NCBI GenBank assembly: GCA_021234155.1
Contig: JAJEKV010000056.1
Span: 3,581,330 to 3,645,329, forward strand
Direction: 5' to 3'
DNA length: 64,000 nt
Origin: Isoetes taiwanensis
Taxonomy: Eukaryota; Streptophyta; Lycopodiopsida; Isoetales; Isoetaceae
Shown one piece after another: positions 13,165 through 25,748 of this stretch (positions within the stretch are counted from its first letter, which is position 1; every line of letters begins with the position of its first letter). Below the pieces are notes generated by a model. The model was not told the DNA's origin. It was given only the letters and a program-made list of their open reading frames with translations, and did no database searches. A program made the translations under genes and the position numbers.

Positions 13165-13394
13165 TTCAGGAACATCTATTTGATTTCAACGTTCTCTATG
13201 AATCTGCCTTTCATCTTCTAAGGTCAAAAAAAGCAAGTTGTGGGAGCTCTGTTTTAACACTGCAGGAGCATAGCATTAATGTTCCAAGCCTGTCCTCGCA
13301 CTTTAACGATGCTGATTTCTCTCCTCCTATGGAGAACACATCAACACTGTCTACAGAACAGATACTAACTAAAGATGTTAACGTGACTTCATAG
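13164..13394 (+). CDS. Possible last exon of an unrecognised gene
   Basis: An open frame of 76 codons runs from just after a TAG (13161) to a TAG at 13392. It has a normal plant-protein look: ESAFHLLRSKK, then Ser/Asn/Thr-rich sequence ending TKDVNVTS. There is no ATG at its head, so it would have to be a 3' exon; a possible acceptor CAG lies at 13,262-13,265. I recognise no domain. It sits among tandem duplications, so it may be part of a decaying gene. Confidence 0.3.
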   Translation: MQEHLFDFNVLYESAFHLLRSKKASCGSSVLTLQEHSINVPSLSSHFNDADFSPPMENTSTLSTEQILTKDVNVTS

Positions 13395-13793
13395 CATTCA
13401 GCCAAAGCACTTTTTGTATTTTAGCTAACAGTAACTTGCTTTTTTGAAGACAAGTAATCACATTAAATTCTAACTTGCTGTGGTAAATTACCAATATCAT
13501 TGCTTCCAAAATCTGCATCACTATAAACCTCCAGAGTATGTGATGATTTCATTAGAGGCCCTTCTCATAAACAATAAGTGTCTTAGCTGCTTAGCATTGA
13601 GCCAAAGCACTTTTTGTACTTAAAACTAACAGTAACTTGCTTTTTGAAGACAGGTAATCACATTAGATTCTACCTTGCTGTGGTAGATTACCAATATCAT
13701 TACCTCCAAAAATTTGCACTACTATAAACCTCCAGAGCATATGATGATTTCATTAGAATACCTTCTGATGAACAATAACTGTCTTAGCTGCCT
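13392..13793. repeat. Two-copy tandem duplication, period 200 bp
   Basis: 'tagcattcagccaaagcactttt' at 13392 recurs as 'tagcattgagccaaagc' at 13592. The two 200-bp copies match through 'gtgctgtgg...cctccagag...gatttcattag' up to 'tgtcttagctgc'. The region beyond, to 14,705, holds no supported gene. Confidence 0.8.
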
Positions 13794-14705
13794 TCCAATA
13801 TGACTTTGGCGCTGCTAAAAGATACCATTTATGTCTGTGCCCCATAAGCTAGTATGTCGATGCAGAAACTAAAACTCTTTGATGCATGGCTATGGAAAGG
13901 GATGGCAATAAAAAAATGAATATTTTATGTGATGGCACGATCTTTTGAATCTATACAAGCCTGCAAAGGAAACTAACATGCAAACTGGTCATGAGGGCAT
14001 TTCAGAGAAAGTGCGGTAAATTATAAGGATATTTGACCAACTTTTTGCCTACTCTTAACCACATTTTTGGCTCCTTCTACCTTCGTTCTAGTTACTTAGA
14101 AGGTTTCATTATCTAGAATTCCACGCATACAAAATGGTTGCACATTTCTGCAGTGGTAAAATTCTCAGAATAAGCATACTAGGCTACTGTTTCTCAGGAA
14201 ATTATCTCATATTATGAGCATATTGAAAATGGAACTTGAAAAGTAGGCTTTTACAGAAAGGGGCAAAGCTCAATTGGTAAATCAGGTCCTTCACTTCCAT
14301 GTTTCTTTTGTTGTTGTCTTCTTATTTCTGATCGTTTTCTTAAAGATTTTGATAAGTTAGGTTAAATTTGGCTTTGTTTCACCGGGGTTCAATTCCCTGA
14401 CCAGTTTGGTATGTTGTGTAATTTGGATTATAAAAGCAGAATGTATGGCAGAATGCAGTTTAACAACAGAACGCTAGATAAAAATCTTAGAATGCAAGTA
14501 AATGTTTTGGAAGGCCAAAACTCCTAGAAAAAATCTCTGCCACGTTGCAACAAAGTATTGACAGAGAAATCAGAATTTTAACTTTATGTATGCATACTGA
14601 TTCAGCTGCCATACTCATTCATAATGGTTTTGCGTATGCACAGGGTTTTGGTAATGCTGAAGTTTTGAACAAATATCACCACTTTCCTTGAGAAGAAATC
14701 CTGCT

Positions 14706-17700
14706 ATGGCGACCAAAGCCTGCATCAATGACATATGGGCAGCATTGAAAGCTTCTGAGGCTTCCAAACTGCTCCGATCCAATCGAAACCTGAAGCCTGC
14801 AAACGAAATTGGAAGACAATGCTTGTCTTCCAGCCAAGTGGTTCTTCCAAACAAATGTGCTGATGGCGATTCTATTGACCAGGCAAATGATTCTGAAGTT
14901 GAGATTAAATCGAAGCCAAATCTTTATGCTTCTGCTGCTGAAATGGCTGACAGTGATGATAATGTATGCAAGGAGATGACTAAGTTATTAGACAGGGAAT
15001 TGGGCCGTTTGACAGACCCCATCATTTGCGTGAGGAAGGAAGCATTAGACAGGTTGCAACGCATGCTCTTGGGTTCTTGTGAAAGCAGAGGGCAGGATGA
15101 GAAGCATATACATTCCCTGCCAAAACACCTATTGAGGAGAGTTGTAAAAGATGACTTTGTGAAGGCCCTTCTAAGACGTTTTAGCGACTCATCAGAGAAA
15201 TGTCGGCAGGCTTCAATATCTATTGTCATGGGGTGAGTTTGCTACATGCCTTGCAAATAGAAAGAGGATGGAAATTTTGTGTTATTGTCACTCTGTACTT
15301 TGCATTTTCTAAGTTTACAGCATTGACACTCCAAAACATTAAATAAGAAATATTCTTTCTAGAGCTTGAAGGTGCAGTCATTGGCTTTAATCAAGCCTAG
15401 CTCACTGTTATCTTGAAATGGTGATAATATGGAATTAGGATCATTATCAAACAATCTGGCTGCCTTTGAAACGAAGGGCCAGATATTTTCTCAAGCATCT
15501 TAATTTTGGTTTTAAATTTATTGTAGTTTTCCATAATGGTTGAAATTCCTACATGACTGCCTTTTTTCTTCAAAAATAGGTTGTTGGAGCAGATCCCCTC
15601 TTTCTTAACCTCACTCATTCCATACATGTTACCAGTTATGTCTGAGCGTATGCCACTTAAAATTATGCATCCAAGCAGTGATTCGCTGTCTGAGGTACAC
15701 AGAATACCTGATAATGTCATTTTTCTGAATTCTGTTCAAAAAGGAAATATCTTTTCTTTCTGATAGGAGGATGCTCTTCTATAGGCACACTTTGGGAGTG
15801 TCTTGGTGGAGCCATCGGAAGAAGTTCGCGTCCTCCTCATTCAGCTTATAAAAGCACTTTTGGAACAAGCATCTATGTTTATTCACCCATTCGCATCTGA
15901 TATTGCATCTATCTTAATAGCAGCAGCTCGTGATACAAGCTCTGATGTACTTGTTGTAGGTGTACTTTACTTTCAATGCATTTTTATTATATTTCTTTGT
16001 ATTTCCTGTCATGGTTCAGGTGAGATGGTGCCTATTGCACAATAGAATGAGGCCTATCTTTAGAACTAGACTATGCATTTTTGCAACATACATGTTATCC
16101 TCCAATTCTCCAGTTTTCATCTTTAGGTTTTGCCTCCATGCTGCTTGCGAATGGGCACTAATGTAGAATATGTTTTGAATTTGCTTTTTACATTGATAGA
16201 AATTTCTACCCATATCTTTCCCCTTTTTTGAGGAGGAATTGGTTAAATGATGCTTGTCACATAATTTTCAGAAATTTCAGTGTTATGCCTTTCAAATGCT
16301 GGAATTCCCTGCAGGAAACGTGTACTGCCCTTGAGACGTTTTGTGCCATTATGGAGGTCAAACTGAAGTCTGTGGCAAGGGAAATTATTTCCGTGCTGCT
16401 GCCTTCACTTTGCCATAAACACTATAGGGTGCGAGTTGCTGCTATACGAGCCATAAAAAGGTATTGTGATGCGAGCAGATTAATAATATTGTGGTTGCAA
16501 GAAATAGTTTTATGAATTGATTTACCCTTACAACTCTTTCAAGGTGCAACATTGTAACTTGAATATTGCTGAATTATTACATGAACCAAAAGGGTTTTAA
16601 GTTGAATGCAATTCGCATTATGCTGGTTTTAATACAACAAATTTAGAACGATTTATGGATTTGAATTCGCATGTTGGGTCTTTGTAGGCTAGTGTTATGC
16701 GGTGCTCATGAGAGTATTTATGACCTTACAGCCTTTCAAGATCCTAATCTTATTCCAATCCGGGCTTTTTATCATCCTGATACAAAGGTACCTCCGCTGT
16801 GCAACATTTTATTTGTACCATGTGTGATTATAATGGCAATAACAAATTAGATCCAAGGCATATTCTAGCAAGCAAAACCATTTTTAATAACTGGCCATTG
16901 GTGGCTCTAGGTTCGGAGCCTATGTATCATTCTATACAAGATGGCCATTGGTTTTAAATACAATGTTGTATGGAAACAAATCTTCAGCCTCCTGAGTTTT
17001 AAGCTCATCTTTTCTATTTCAAAAATAATTTGGATACGTGTGAAACAGCCACTGAACTTTGATCAGTCAACTTAAGAACTTGAGCATCCAAAAAGAAAGA
17101 AAGAAAAATTTATCAACATCCACAGAAGATCGATGGGGTCCATGAAAGAATCTCATTAAACCTGATTTCAACTTTATTACATGAATTGATGGGACTGCAA
17201 ACATGTTTCAGACTCAATACTTGGCTATGTTGGCATCAGACCAAAATGCTGCTGTTCGAAAGGAGCTTTTCCAGACTGCTGCCTCGTGGCTACTTGAACT
17301 TTCTGAAAAGAAGCAGCATGAAGTCAGACTGTTACCGTCAGTTCCTACGAGTATCTCTACAGACTCATTAATATGACATCTTTCTTGTTGTGGTTAGCTT
17401 ACATGTGGTTGTGATGTATATTGTGCAGATATGTACTCAGTGCTCTTATTGATACAAATCCTGAACTGCAGACCCTGGGTTTTAATTTAATGGAGGAAAT
17501 TGGTCTGCAGTACGTTTATGACCCAATGTAACCCCGCTTATTGTAGCCAAAACTTATGATAAGACCTAAAATCAATTAATGCAGGTATGAGAAGGAAAAT
17601 GAAGCTGAGGTCAAAGATGTGAAGCAGTATCTACCCGAGAATATAGAAGACATTGTCCAAGTACCTCAGCAAAACATGCTGTTACCATTACAACGTACTG

Positions 17701-20475
17701 TTCGTTTTCACTTCCATTTCCATTTTTATAGAACCATATATATCTAACTTCGGGTCTATGGTGTAGGTAGGCCATGCTTGGGATCAAGAATTATGGTGAA
17801 GAGCTGTATTGGTATCTTACTACATGCAATTAATGCCGATCTTCAAGCTTGGACATCTGAACCAAAACAACTTGCAGCAAAATTCTTGCATGTTATACTT
17901 GTTTATGCAGAAGACAATGCAACGATGCATTTACAGCCCCTGATTGCGATGATGATTCAAGCATGCAATGACCCACTGATAGAAAGCAGGGTAAGCCCAT
18001 GCAATCAGATTACAATTATTTTGGCATTTGATGGTTGTGTCCATGTGCAGGTCTTAAATTCTGCTATGCTTCTAGGCTTCTTTGTAGATCCATCAGCCTA
18101 TCTGCAGATACTATTACCGCGAATTTCTGACGAAGTAGGAGACAGTTCGGTGCATGCTGGCAATACTCTGAAGGTTTTGGCTTCCCTCTTGCATGGAAGC
18201 CCCCCAACTAAATTTGCAGATCATGTTCCAAATATTTGCTCAATCTTGACAGAACAGCATTTGATTACAAGCATACAGCAGTATGTTCCCTAAACTCTTG
18301 CAAATTTTATTTGAAATTCTATTTTCATCATTAGATAGGAAGGATGGAGCCATTTTTATAGTTTATCTTGGATGTTTTGGCAGAGAAGCTAGCTTTGCTG
18401 CTTAACATCCATGGTTATTCATTAAAGTACAAGAAAATTTATTAGCTCAAGCAATTTAGAATGCCTCTAATACAACTGTATCATTTAATGGTATGATCAT
18501 CATATAATAGGTGGTATAGCTGGTAGGCATCACATGGGGAGTATGTTCAGCTCTTTAATGGCTCCATGAATTTGCCAAGATTGAACAAACAATGCAAACC
18601 ATATGTTCTAATGCTCTAAAGCGTGGCCCTATGTTTTAAATACCAGAACCTCTAAAGCTCATAGGTGATAATTGTATTGAAGTGTTTATACATCTGGTAC
18701 ATCAATGTCAGGAATGTGAATGAAGGTGTTATCTTAATAGCTACAGAGTTGATACGTGCTTGGGAAACAAATAGTCAAGAGACTATACCTTTATTATGGC
18801 TTCTACTAAATGCCATGGCAGCTACAAGCTTTTCTGGGAGATCGACTAAAGATGTGAGTTACAGCATTATCATACTTAGCATTATTATATCACGTTCTAT
18901 GTCTTGTTGCTTTGGCTGGTGGTTTGTTATGTTTTTGTCTTGTACTTGTTTCTGTTCTAGCCTTTAACCTTGCCATGAATGTAAGGTGTCTGATTATATA
19001 TGCTTGGGCATTATTAGAAAAGATGGAATGCTTTTGGCTCCCATGTATGTAATATCATCGGGTGAGAAGGAACTACAGCAGGATCTTCTTTTTTAGAAAA
19101 AGAAGTTTTAACTTTTAACACCAAGCATCACCCATTGTTGTCGTAGTAAAGAGGCTACACATAGGGCGTGGGCAAGTTATTCTTGTTCATAGGAAGTCTT
19201 GGAAGCTGTCAGGGTAACATTGGACTCAAGCGCCCGATTAGCATTAGCATTGGCCAAGGTTAAGAGAACATCCAAAAGTAACTAGTACATAATTTCATTG
19301 TCGGCGGAACCTTATCTTGTTTGTTTTGAAAAAAGAAGAGACTAGATGTTTATGAACATCTGATTGGAGGCTGGTTTATCTCTGAAGACCTCATTTAGTT
19401 ATATGGACATACAGATCAACACAAAACCCACGAAGTGTCCTTGATGGGATGGCCATGATTTTTGTGGAACAGTGGCAATGGGGATATTACGAACCTTCTA
19501 GTATATGCAGTATACAGTTTTGTGCCCATTTAGGTCAATGTCTGGTGTCACATAATTTTGTAACCCTTAAAAGAGGAAGGCTAAATCAGCATGCCTCTTT
19601 CAGATTGCAGCTGTTAAATAGAAATTAAATCATCGATTAACCTGGTTTTCATATCTTGTTTAGGCCGAATCTGCAATGGAGGCATTAGCAAAAGCATGTA
19701 ATCAAGAATCTAGTGATGCACTAATTGCTACAAACATGGGCATGCTAATCAGCATATTACCTGCTCCCCAATACTGGGGAATACGTTCATTAGAGGTTAT
19801 AATTTATGGGAGGCTGTTGCAGTCTGCATGGTTTGCCAATGAAGATATTTTAGCCAGGTATAAAGATACATATTTAAGCTCTTAAACTAAATTGTTAGAT
19901 CTTCCTTCATTGCCCATGTTCTACGTAGCTGAAGCAGATAATATGATTGATTGAGCTTGAAGAGACTATATATGGCAATTTCATGTGCTTTGCTAATATC
20001 TCATGAAATTTTTGTACCATGTTTACATAAAGTTTGTAGTTTTTGGCTTGTAGCCATACACTTTGATGTTTCTATATCTAGCCCCCGCCTCAATCTTATT
20101 TTGGTCACAGGTTGTTTCAAGTTCTTGAGCATTTAGGAAGTGAAATAATAGACAACGAAATCAAGCTCAGGTAAACCTAAAAGCATGAAGCAGCATGTAT
20201 AAGCTGATAACACACAAAATAAGTGAATTGGAGCCTTGTGGTAGCTAATCGTGTGTGTACATTTATTGATTTTTTTCAGAATCCTGGAATTTCTCTATAA
20301 GATGTTTGACGGGGTGCATGATTTAAATTTATCATCACGAACCCAAGGGTTTGTCAAAGATTTTCTTCTCTCATGCATGAAGTGTGGTGAGCCTCTTTTG
20401 GAACCAAGTAGTTTGATGATGGAATCTCTGAGCTCAAGGTGGCGGTCGGAATGTTTGGTCGTCAGCTCGAGCTAG
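14706..20475 (+). CDS. DNAAF5: Dynein axonemal assembly factor 5 (HEAT-repeat protein)
   Basis: DNAAF5/HEATR2 is a cytoplasmic HEAT-repeat scaffold needed to pre-assemble the outer and inner dynein arms of motile cilia. I model 14 exons: 14706-15232, 15580-15694, 15785-15955, 16315-16460, 16688-16787, 17212-17336, 17429-17509, 17585-17694, 17767-17990, 18051-18280, 18712-18853, 19664-19857, 20111-20170, 20280-20475. All introns are GT-AG, phases agree, and the total is 2421 nt (806 residues plus stop). Family landmarks in order are KHYRVRVAAI, the GLQYEKENE block near residue 422 (compare vertebrate LQWQKENEEDLKD), RRPCLGSR near 459, then LHVILVYAEDNATMHL and LGFFVDPSAYLQ. The ATG at 14706 is in good context (ATGGCG). 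The end is odd: after KDFLLSCMKCG the frame runs into an unrelated tail. Another frame (NVWSSARASAHVR) looks more like the family there, and the last ~200 residues are absent. Confidence 0.88.
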
Positions 20476-21200
20476 TGCACATGTAAGGGCAAAATTAAAG
20501 TTTGAAAAAGGTGTAAAATGTTAAAAACACTGGACCAAGTTTTGTTGACCTGTTTTAGGACGACAGTCCTATTATGACTGCATTGTTGCTACAAGGTTTT
20601 GTGGTTTTTAATTTGTGATAGTAAATTTATATTGATCATTTACATTGTTTAGTTCGAGACAATGTTGAGGGGAATCACGCCTGACCAAGAACTGGTTTTT
20701 AGTTCCTGGTGTACACCTAAAAATTTCATTTTCACATGTGCATCGAAGATCAGCTTTCCCCTCAGCTATTGCTTTGGATTTGACTGAAGTTATTGTAAGT
20801 TAAAGGGGATTTGATGAAAACCACTCCAAACCATACCTGCTTCTGAAATCCACTCTTCTTTTGAAGCCATTCAAATTCGCACGGATGCTCGTAAATGGAG
20901 TTTGGGATCATGGCATATTTGGCCATCTGTGACCAGCCATTGTACACTGCGCAGTCTCAAGCCCAAAACCAATCGTTTTGGCCCACTTTTTGATCAATCT
21001 GGCTCTATCTGAGCTCAATTCTCTTCCTCTCTTCATCAATCCAGCGTTAAAGAGATAGGGAAACTGATTGGAATGCCTTCTGGATTAGATCAAGCAATCT
21101 AGGAGTCGTTCGGACAGTTTTGCATTTGGTTCTTGGCCGAAATACCACTTTTTCGGCCGGATATACATCCTGGGTGATAATGATGGCCAGATATACCACC

Positions 21201-21259
21201 CTTTTCTTTTTCTTTTTCTTTTTCTTTTTCTTTTTCTTTTTCTTTTTCTTTTTCTTTTT
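21201..21259. repeat. (TTTTTC)n microsatellite
   Basis: About ten perfect hexanucleotide units. The long poly-Phe and poly-Lys/Arg frames across it are artefacts of the repeat. Confidence 0.95.
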
Positions 21260-21303
21260 ACGTAGACTCCATTTACACGCGTCCAAAATTGCATCGAACA
21301 CTT

Positions 21304-21530
21304 TAGAATTACATTGAATCGCCCAATTCAGCATAAAAATGCAATTTGGTGGTTGTTGTAAACCTAATCTTGGAATTACATTGAATCGCTCAATTCAGCA
21401 TGGAAATGCAATTTGGTGGTTGTTGTAAACCTAATCTTGGAAGACTCTAAAAATTGAGCTGAGCATGGAAATGCAATTTGGTGGTTGTTGTAAACCTAAT
21501 CTTGGAAGACTCTAAAAATTGAGCTGAGAT
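21304..21530. repeat. Three tandem copies of a ~65-75-bp unit
   Basis: The core 'atgcaatttggtggttgttg' plus 'taaacctaatcttgga' occurs at about 21,338, 21,407 and 21,470, with flanks shared pairwise between neighbouring copies. Confidence 0.85.
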
Positions 21531-21719
21531 GGTGGCTCTGTCATTCTAACTTTCGAAATCAAGCTGAGATGGCGGGTGGTCAGGATTATGGGAAGCCCCT
21601 ATCCCCAAACCAAGATTTCTTGATGCCCAAGGAAATCACGACAAAGCATCTCAAGAATTGGAATCATATTTTGCTATATGTGACAAGTGGCATATTGTCA
21701 CTGTAGCACTTGGCGTGAC

Positions 21720-21910
21720 AAATTTGCCCAGGACAGCGCGACCCCGTGGCATACACGACGTCAGACGTCGCAGTACACGTCCCATGCGATGTGTCTGCGA
21801 CGTGCACGCGATGTGACGTCGCATTGACGTGACATGGTCACGTCAAATGTGACGTCGCGTGACCCAGACGTCGCAACCCTACGTCGCTAAATGACCATTC
21901 TCTTGTTGTG

Positions 21911-21913
<3 letters not shown>
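21720..21913. mobile_element. One end of a CACTA-like DNA transposon
   Basis: The stretch is crowded with ACGTCGCA/TGCGACGT motifs in both orientations and stops sharply at TCTTGTTGTG (21901-21910), the reverse complement of a CACAACAAGA-type terminus. The next three bases, CTA (21911-21913), and what follows (gttgcaaagtgtgcac) match the inside of a related LTR at 24,645, where it is preceded by 'cagc'. An insertion into this LTR with a 3-bp CTA duplication would explain the junction. Short subterminal repeats in both orientations and 3-bp duplications are typical of the En/Spm group. The other end was not found. Confidence 0.5.
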
Positions 21914-22961
<1,048 letters not shown>

Positions 22962-23039
22962 AGAAATTTAATACGTCCTACGGTGCATGTTCGAGTTTTA
23001 GCATTTTCCTACGTGCAAGTTCTTGTAAAAGAATCTCTT

Positions 23040-23625
23040 GATAGATTCTCTAAGATTCTACCAAGGTTCTCTTAGAGGGTTCGTGGGCATTTCTCTAAAT
23101 TTTATAAGATTCCCTCTAGATTCTATTAGATTTCCCTATATTCTCCAAGATTCTATGAAGATCCCCTTAGATTCATTTAGATTTTATGATATTGCCCTAG
23201 GTTCCCTTACATTACATGAGATTCAAAGAGATTCTATAAAGATTCCCTTAGATACTCTAAGATTTCATCAATATTTTCTTAGATTCCCTTAGATTTTATG
23301 AAAATTCCTTTAGATCCCTCAGATTTTAAGAGATTCCCTTAGGCTTGTAAATATTTTCCTAGATTCTCTTACATTTTATAAGATTTTCTTACATTCTATT
23401 AAATTCTTCTGGATTCCTTTACATTCTATAACTTTTTAGAACATTCCAAGATTTTTTGGAACTAACTAAGACTTTCAATATATTCTAGGACTTTCTGGAA
23501 GTATTTCCCTAGATTTCCTTACATTCCCGTAGATTCCCCTACATTCTAGAACATTCTAAAACTTATTAGAACAATTTGGAACTTTCTGGAAGAATTTTCT
23601 TAGATCCCCCCTAGATTCTCTTATG
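23040..23625. repeat. Degenerate AGATTCCCTTAGATTCTAT-type tract
   Basis: Nearly 600 bp built from loosely repeated 10-20-bp pieces of the TTAGATTCCCTTAGATTYTA type, grading rightwards into TTCTAGAACATTCTA units. The open frames across it have no family resemblance. It reads as an old, highly diverged satellite. Confidence 0.7.
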
Positions 23626-23693
23626 TTCTAGAACTTTCTAGAAGATTCTAGAACTTTCTAGAGCCTTCCAGAACATTCTAGAACCTTCTTGAA
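23626..23693. promoter_or_regulatory. 14-unit heat-shock-element-like lattice
   Basis: TTC and GAA triplets alternate with exact 5-bp spacing from 23626 to 23693: 13 of 14 units are perfect (the one at 23661 is GAG). This is the nTTCnnGAAn array bound by heat-shock factors, where three units already suffice. It probably arose as a palindromic TTCTAGAA satellite. Whether it drives transcription is unknown; no gene start follows closely. Confidence 0.6.
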
Positions 23694-23782
23694 CTAGCTA
23701 GAATGTTATAGTCTATTTTATCTTAATGGGAACATTACCCTTAAGTAAATTTGAAACATAAATTGTTCTTGGAATTAATGCT

Positions 23783-23845
23783 TGGTCTAGTGGTTAGAAT
23801 GTGGGGTTGAGGGGTCAATGCCTAGGGTTCGAATCCCCCACACAA
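23783..23845 (+). repeat. tRNA-derived SINE head
   Basis: A Pol III box A-like TGGTCTAGTGG (23783-23793) and a perfect box B GGTTCGAATCC (23826-23836) lie 32 bp apart. The flanks do not form a tRNA acceptor stem, so it is a SINE head or tRNA relic, not a working tRNA gene. Confidence 0.5.
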
Positions 23846-23889
23846 CATAAAAATTTTAAAAGCCTTTTCCTAAGGGATGAGCATTCAAC

Positions 23890-24150
23890 TTGGGTCGTAG
23901 GATCTTGGACTCGATCAAGGGTCGAGATCTCACGCAACATGAGCCATAGGATCTATTACATATAATTCCCAAAGTCATGTACACCGTAGGATGTGTCCCA
24001 AAGCAACGTGAGCCGTAGGATCTCAGACCGACGATCAGGATCAAATCAACCTGGACCGTAGGATCGCGTCTATACGAATTATATATAAACTCCCAGGCCA
24101 TCTGGGCCGTAGGATACGTCCCAAAGCCACGTGAGCCGTCGGATCTCGAA
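23890..24150. repeat. Seven CCGTAGGATC-type motifs
   Basis: Variants of 'agccgtaggatct' occur near 23,896, 23,943, 23,979, 24,012, 24,055, 24,105 and 24,135, with partly repeated spacers ('gtcccaaagcnacgtg'). Confidence 0.75.
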
Positions 24151-24269
24151 CGGACGGTCGGATAAGCGCGACAAACATAAAAACATATATAGAGTAGAGA
24201 TATATATATATTCTTTTTTCCTGATTTTTATCGGCGCACGTGCGTTAAAAGTTCAATGCATGGAGACTT

Positions 24270-24317
24270 GGACTTGCGACCTCCCATCTCCAAACCAAAA
24301 GCCTTACCAAAATGCCA
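24270..24317 (-). repeat. tRNA-like SINE head (minus strand)
   Basis: On the minus strand, box A-like TGGCATTTTGG (24317-24307) and box B-like GGTCGCAAGTCC (24281-24270). The same sequence with small changes lies at 25,601-25,648. Confidence 0.4.
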
Positions 24318-24324
24318 AGTTTAA

Positions 24325-25108
24325 AATTAAGAATTAACCCTCATTGATTAAATAGATGACTAATTTTGTATATTGATTCTCAATTTTGAAGTTATAAATG
24401 GATTCATAGTAGTTCTTTCCTGCACTTTTTGTGCTTGTGGGATAAGGGAGGGTAGAGACCTAAAAGCTGCTAGGATTATAAACGTTTCTAGCTAGAACCC
24501 CATAAATCACAATAATTGAGGCCTGTGCACAAGAGATCCCACCCAGATGTGGATGCTATGCTGTGATTATGCACCAGACAACGGGTGACTCCATGAGATT
24601 ACGTCGTTGGAAGGCTACAATCACGCCACAACATGTTTCAGCCTAGTTGCAAAGTGTGCACAGGAGGGGCGGATGGAGTGGACTATCCTAGTCGATGTTC
24701 TATGCTAGCCAATGCTATTGTCATGACTTCATCTATTGTTATCCAGAGGCCTTGGCCATCAGTCGACCCCTTTTTGAGTATGAACCTGGGGTAGAACCAT
24801 CATTTTATGATGCATTCTATATGCTATTTTGATATTACATGGAAGTTGGTAGTGATGATTCATCCTTCGTGGCGACATATTATTTATGCGTATTGTTACT
24901 AGTGCTCATATGTATGTATGCTTCTGTAGTAGAGGATATCCCAGAGAAGGCATGAAATGAATGACACCTTTATGTCCTTCGTTCGGACACTTGGCCATCA
25001 CAAGTGATCCGAGTCAGATGGAAGGACTTTCCCTAGTGACAGTGCTTCTAAGAAAGGGGATTCCCCATATTTATAAATGGGAGTCCTATAGATTTGCGGA
25101 GTGCCACA
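24325..25108 (+). mobile_element. 5'-truncated LTR (copy 2)
   Basis: Homologous to the right half of the complete LTR at 56767-58214: both share 'agtagttcttt', 'gggataagggagggta' and the 'ggaggggcggatggagtggac' segment. It ends TGCCACA at 25108. Its left part is missing, replaced by the end of the copy-1 leader, so 22.3-25.7 kb looks like a tandem duplication of LTR-end plus leader. Confidence 0.75.
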
Positions 25109-25109
25109 A

Positions 25110-25121
25110 TGGTATCATAGC
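25110..25121 (+). other. Primer binding site, initiator-Met tRNA type
   Basis: TGGTATCATAGC, one base after the LTR end, differs from the initiator-Met primer site at one position. It primes minus-strand DNA synthesis in plant LTR retrotransposons. Confidence 0.7.
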
Positions 25122-25600
25122 CATGATCTCAATAGACCGGATCATAGCACTAGCCATGCTAATTAGTTAGGTTGATTAGTTTGTTGTGAGAAAGTAAGAA
25201 ATCCTTCTAAGTTTCCGTCTAGTAAGCTAAGTTGACCTATGTATGTGAAACAAGAGTTAATGAGGAAGAGAAGTGCATGGAAGAAATGAGAGATAGTGTT
25301 ATGTTTTGAGCAGAAAAAGATCGCTTGCTCTCGAGGGCCATAACTTTCTGTAGGAAGCTCAGATGGAGACGATACATTGAATTGACTAAAACCCCCAAAG
25401 AACCCCATCGAAGGATTATCCAATCGAATTTTTTTTTGCAATTTCAAATTGTTGCACATAAGACGATTTTGCTGCTTAGAATTTGAAAAGAAAACATACA
25501 AACACTCGTAAAATACGGCGTGCATATTTCCACCATAGAATTTTTTTCTTTTTCTAATTTTTATCGATGCAGGCGCATTGGAAGTTCAATGTGGGGACAT

Positions 25601-25648
25601 GGACTTGTAACCTCCCATCTCCAAACCAAGACCCTTACCAAAATGCCA
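25601..25648 (-). repeat. tRNA-like SINE head (minus strand)
   Basis: Box A TGGCATTTTGG (25648-25638) and box B-like GGTTACAAGTCC (25612-25601) on the minus strand, nearly identical to the copy at 24.3 kb. Confidence 0.4.
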
Positions 25649-25748
25649 AGTTTACTTTGATGTAATGTGTATGTTTCAACTTTTCTTATACATATCCAGG
25701 ACTGTGTTTTCTTCAAAACATCAAACGAATGCCAAAATCTTGTTGTGG

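Larger units (their letters stand above)
20476..21719. other. Region downstream of DNAAF5, no gene seen
   Basis: AT-rich with no recognisable exon of the missing DNAAF5 C-terminus. It holds a pyrimidine microsatellite, a triplicated stretch near 21.3-21.5 kb, and then the GC-rich end of a transposon from about 21,720. Confidence 0.5.

Noticed and set aside
14258-14425. tRNA-like box A (AGCTCAATTGG) and box B (GGTTCAATTCC)
   Set aside because: The boxes are about 115 bp apart and no cloverleaf can be drawn with a normal tRNA intron position. Possibly an old SINE, but unsupported.
19190-19260. Extra DNAAF5 exon after an ATAG acceptor
   Set aside because: It would break the phase between exons 11 and 12, which join perfectly without it.
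21085-21334. Poly-Lys/Arg and poly-Phe reading frames
   Set aside because: Products of the (TTTTTC)n repeat.
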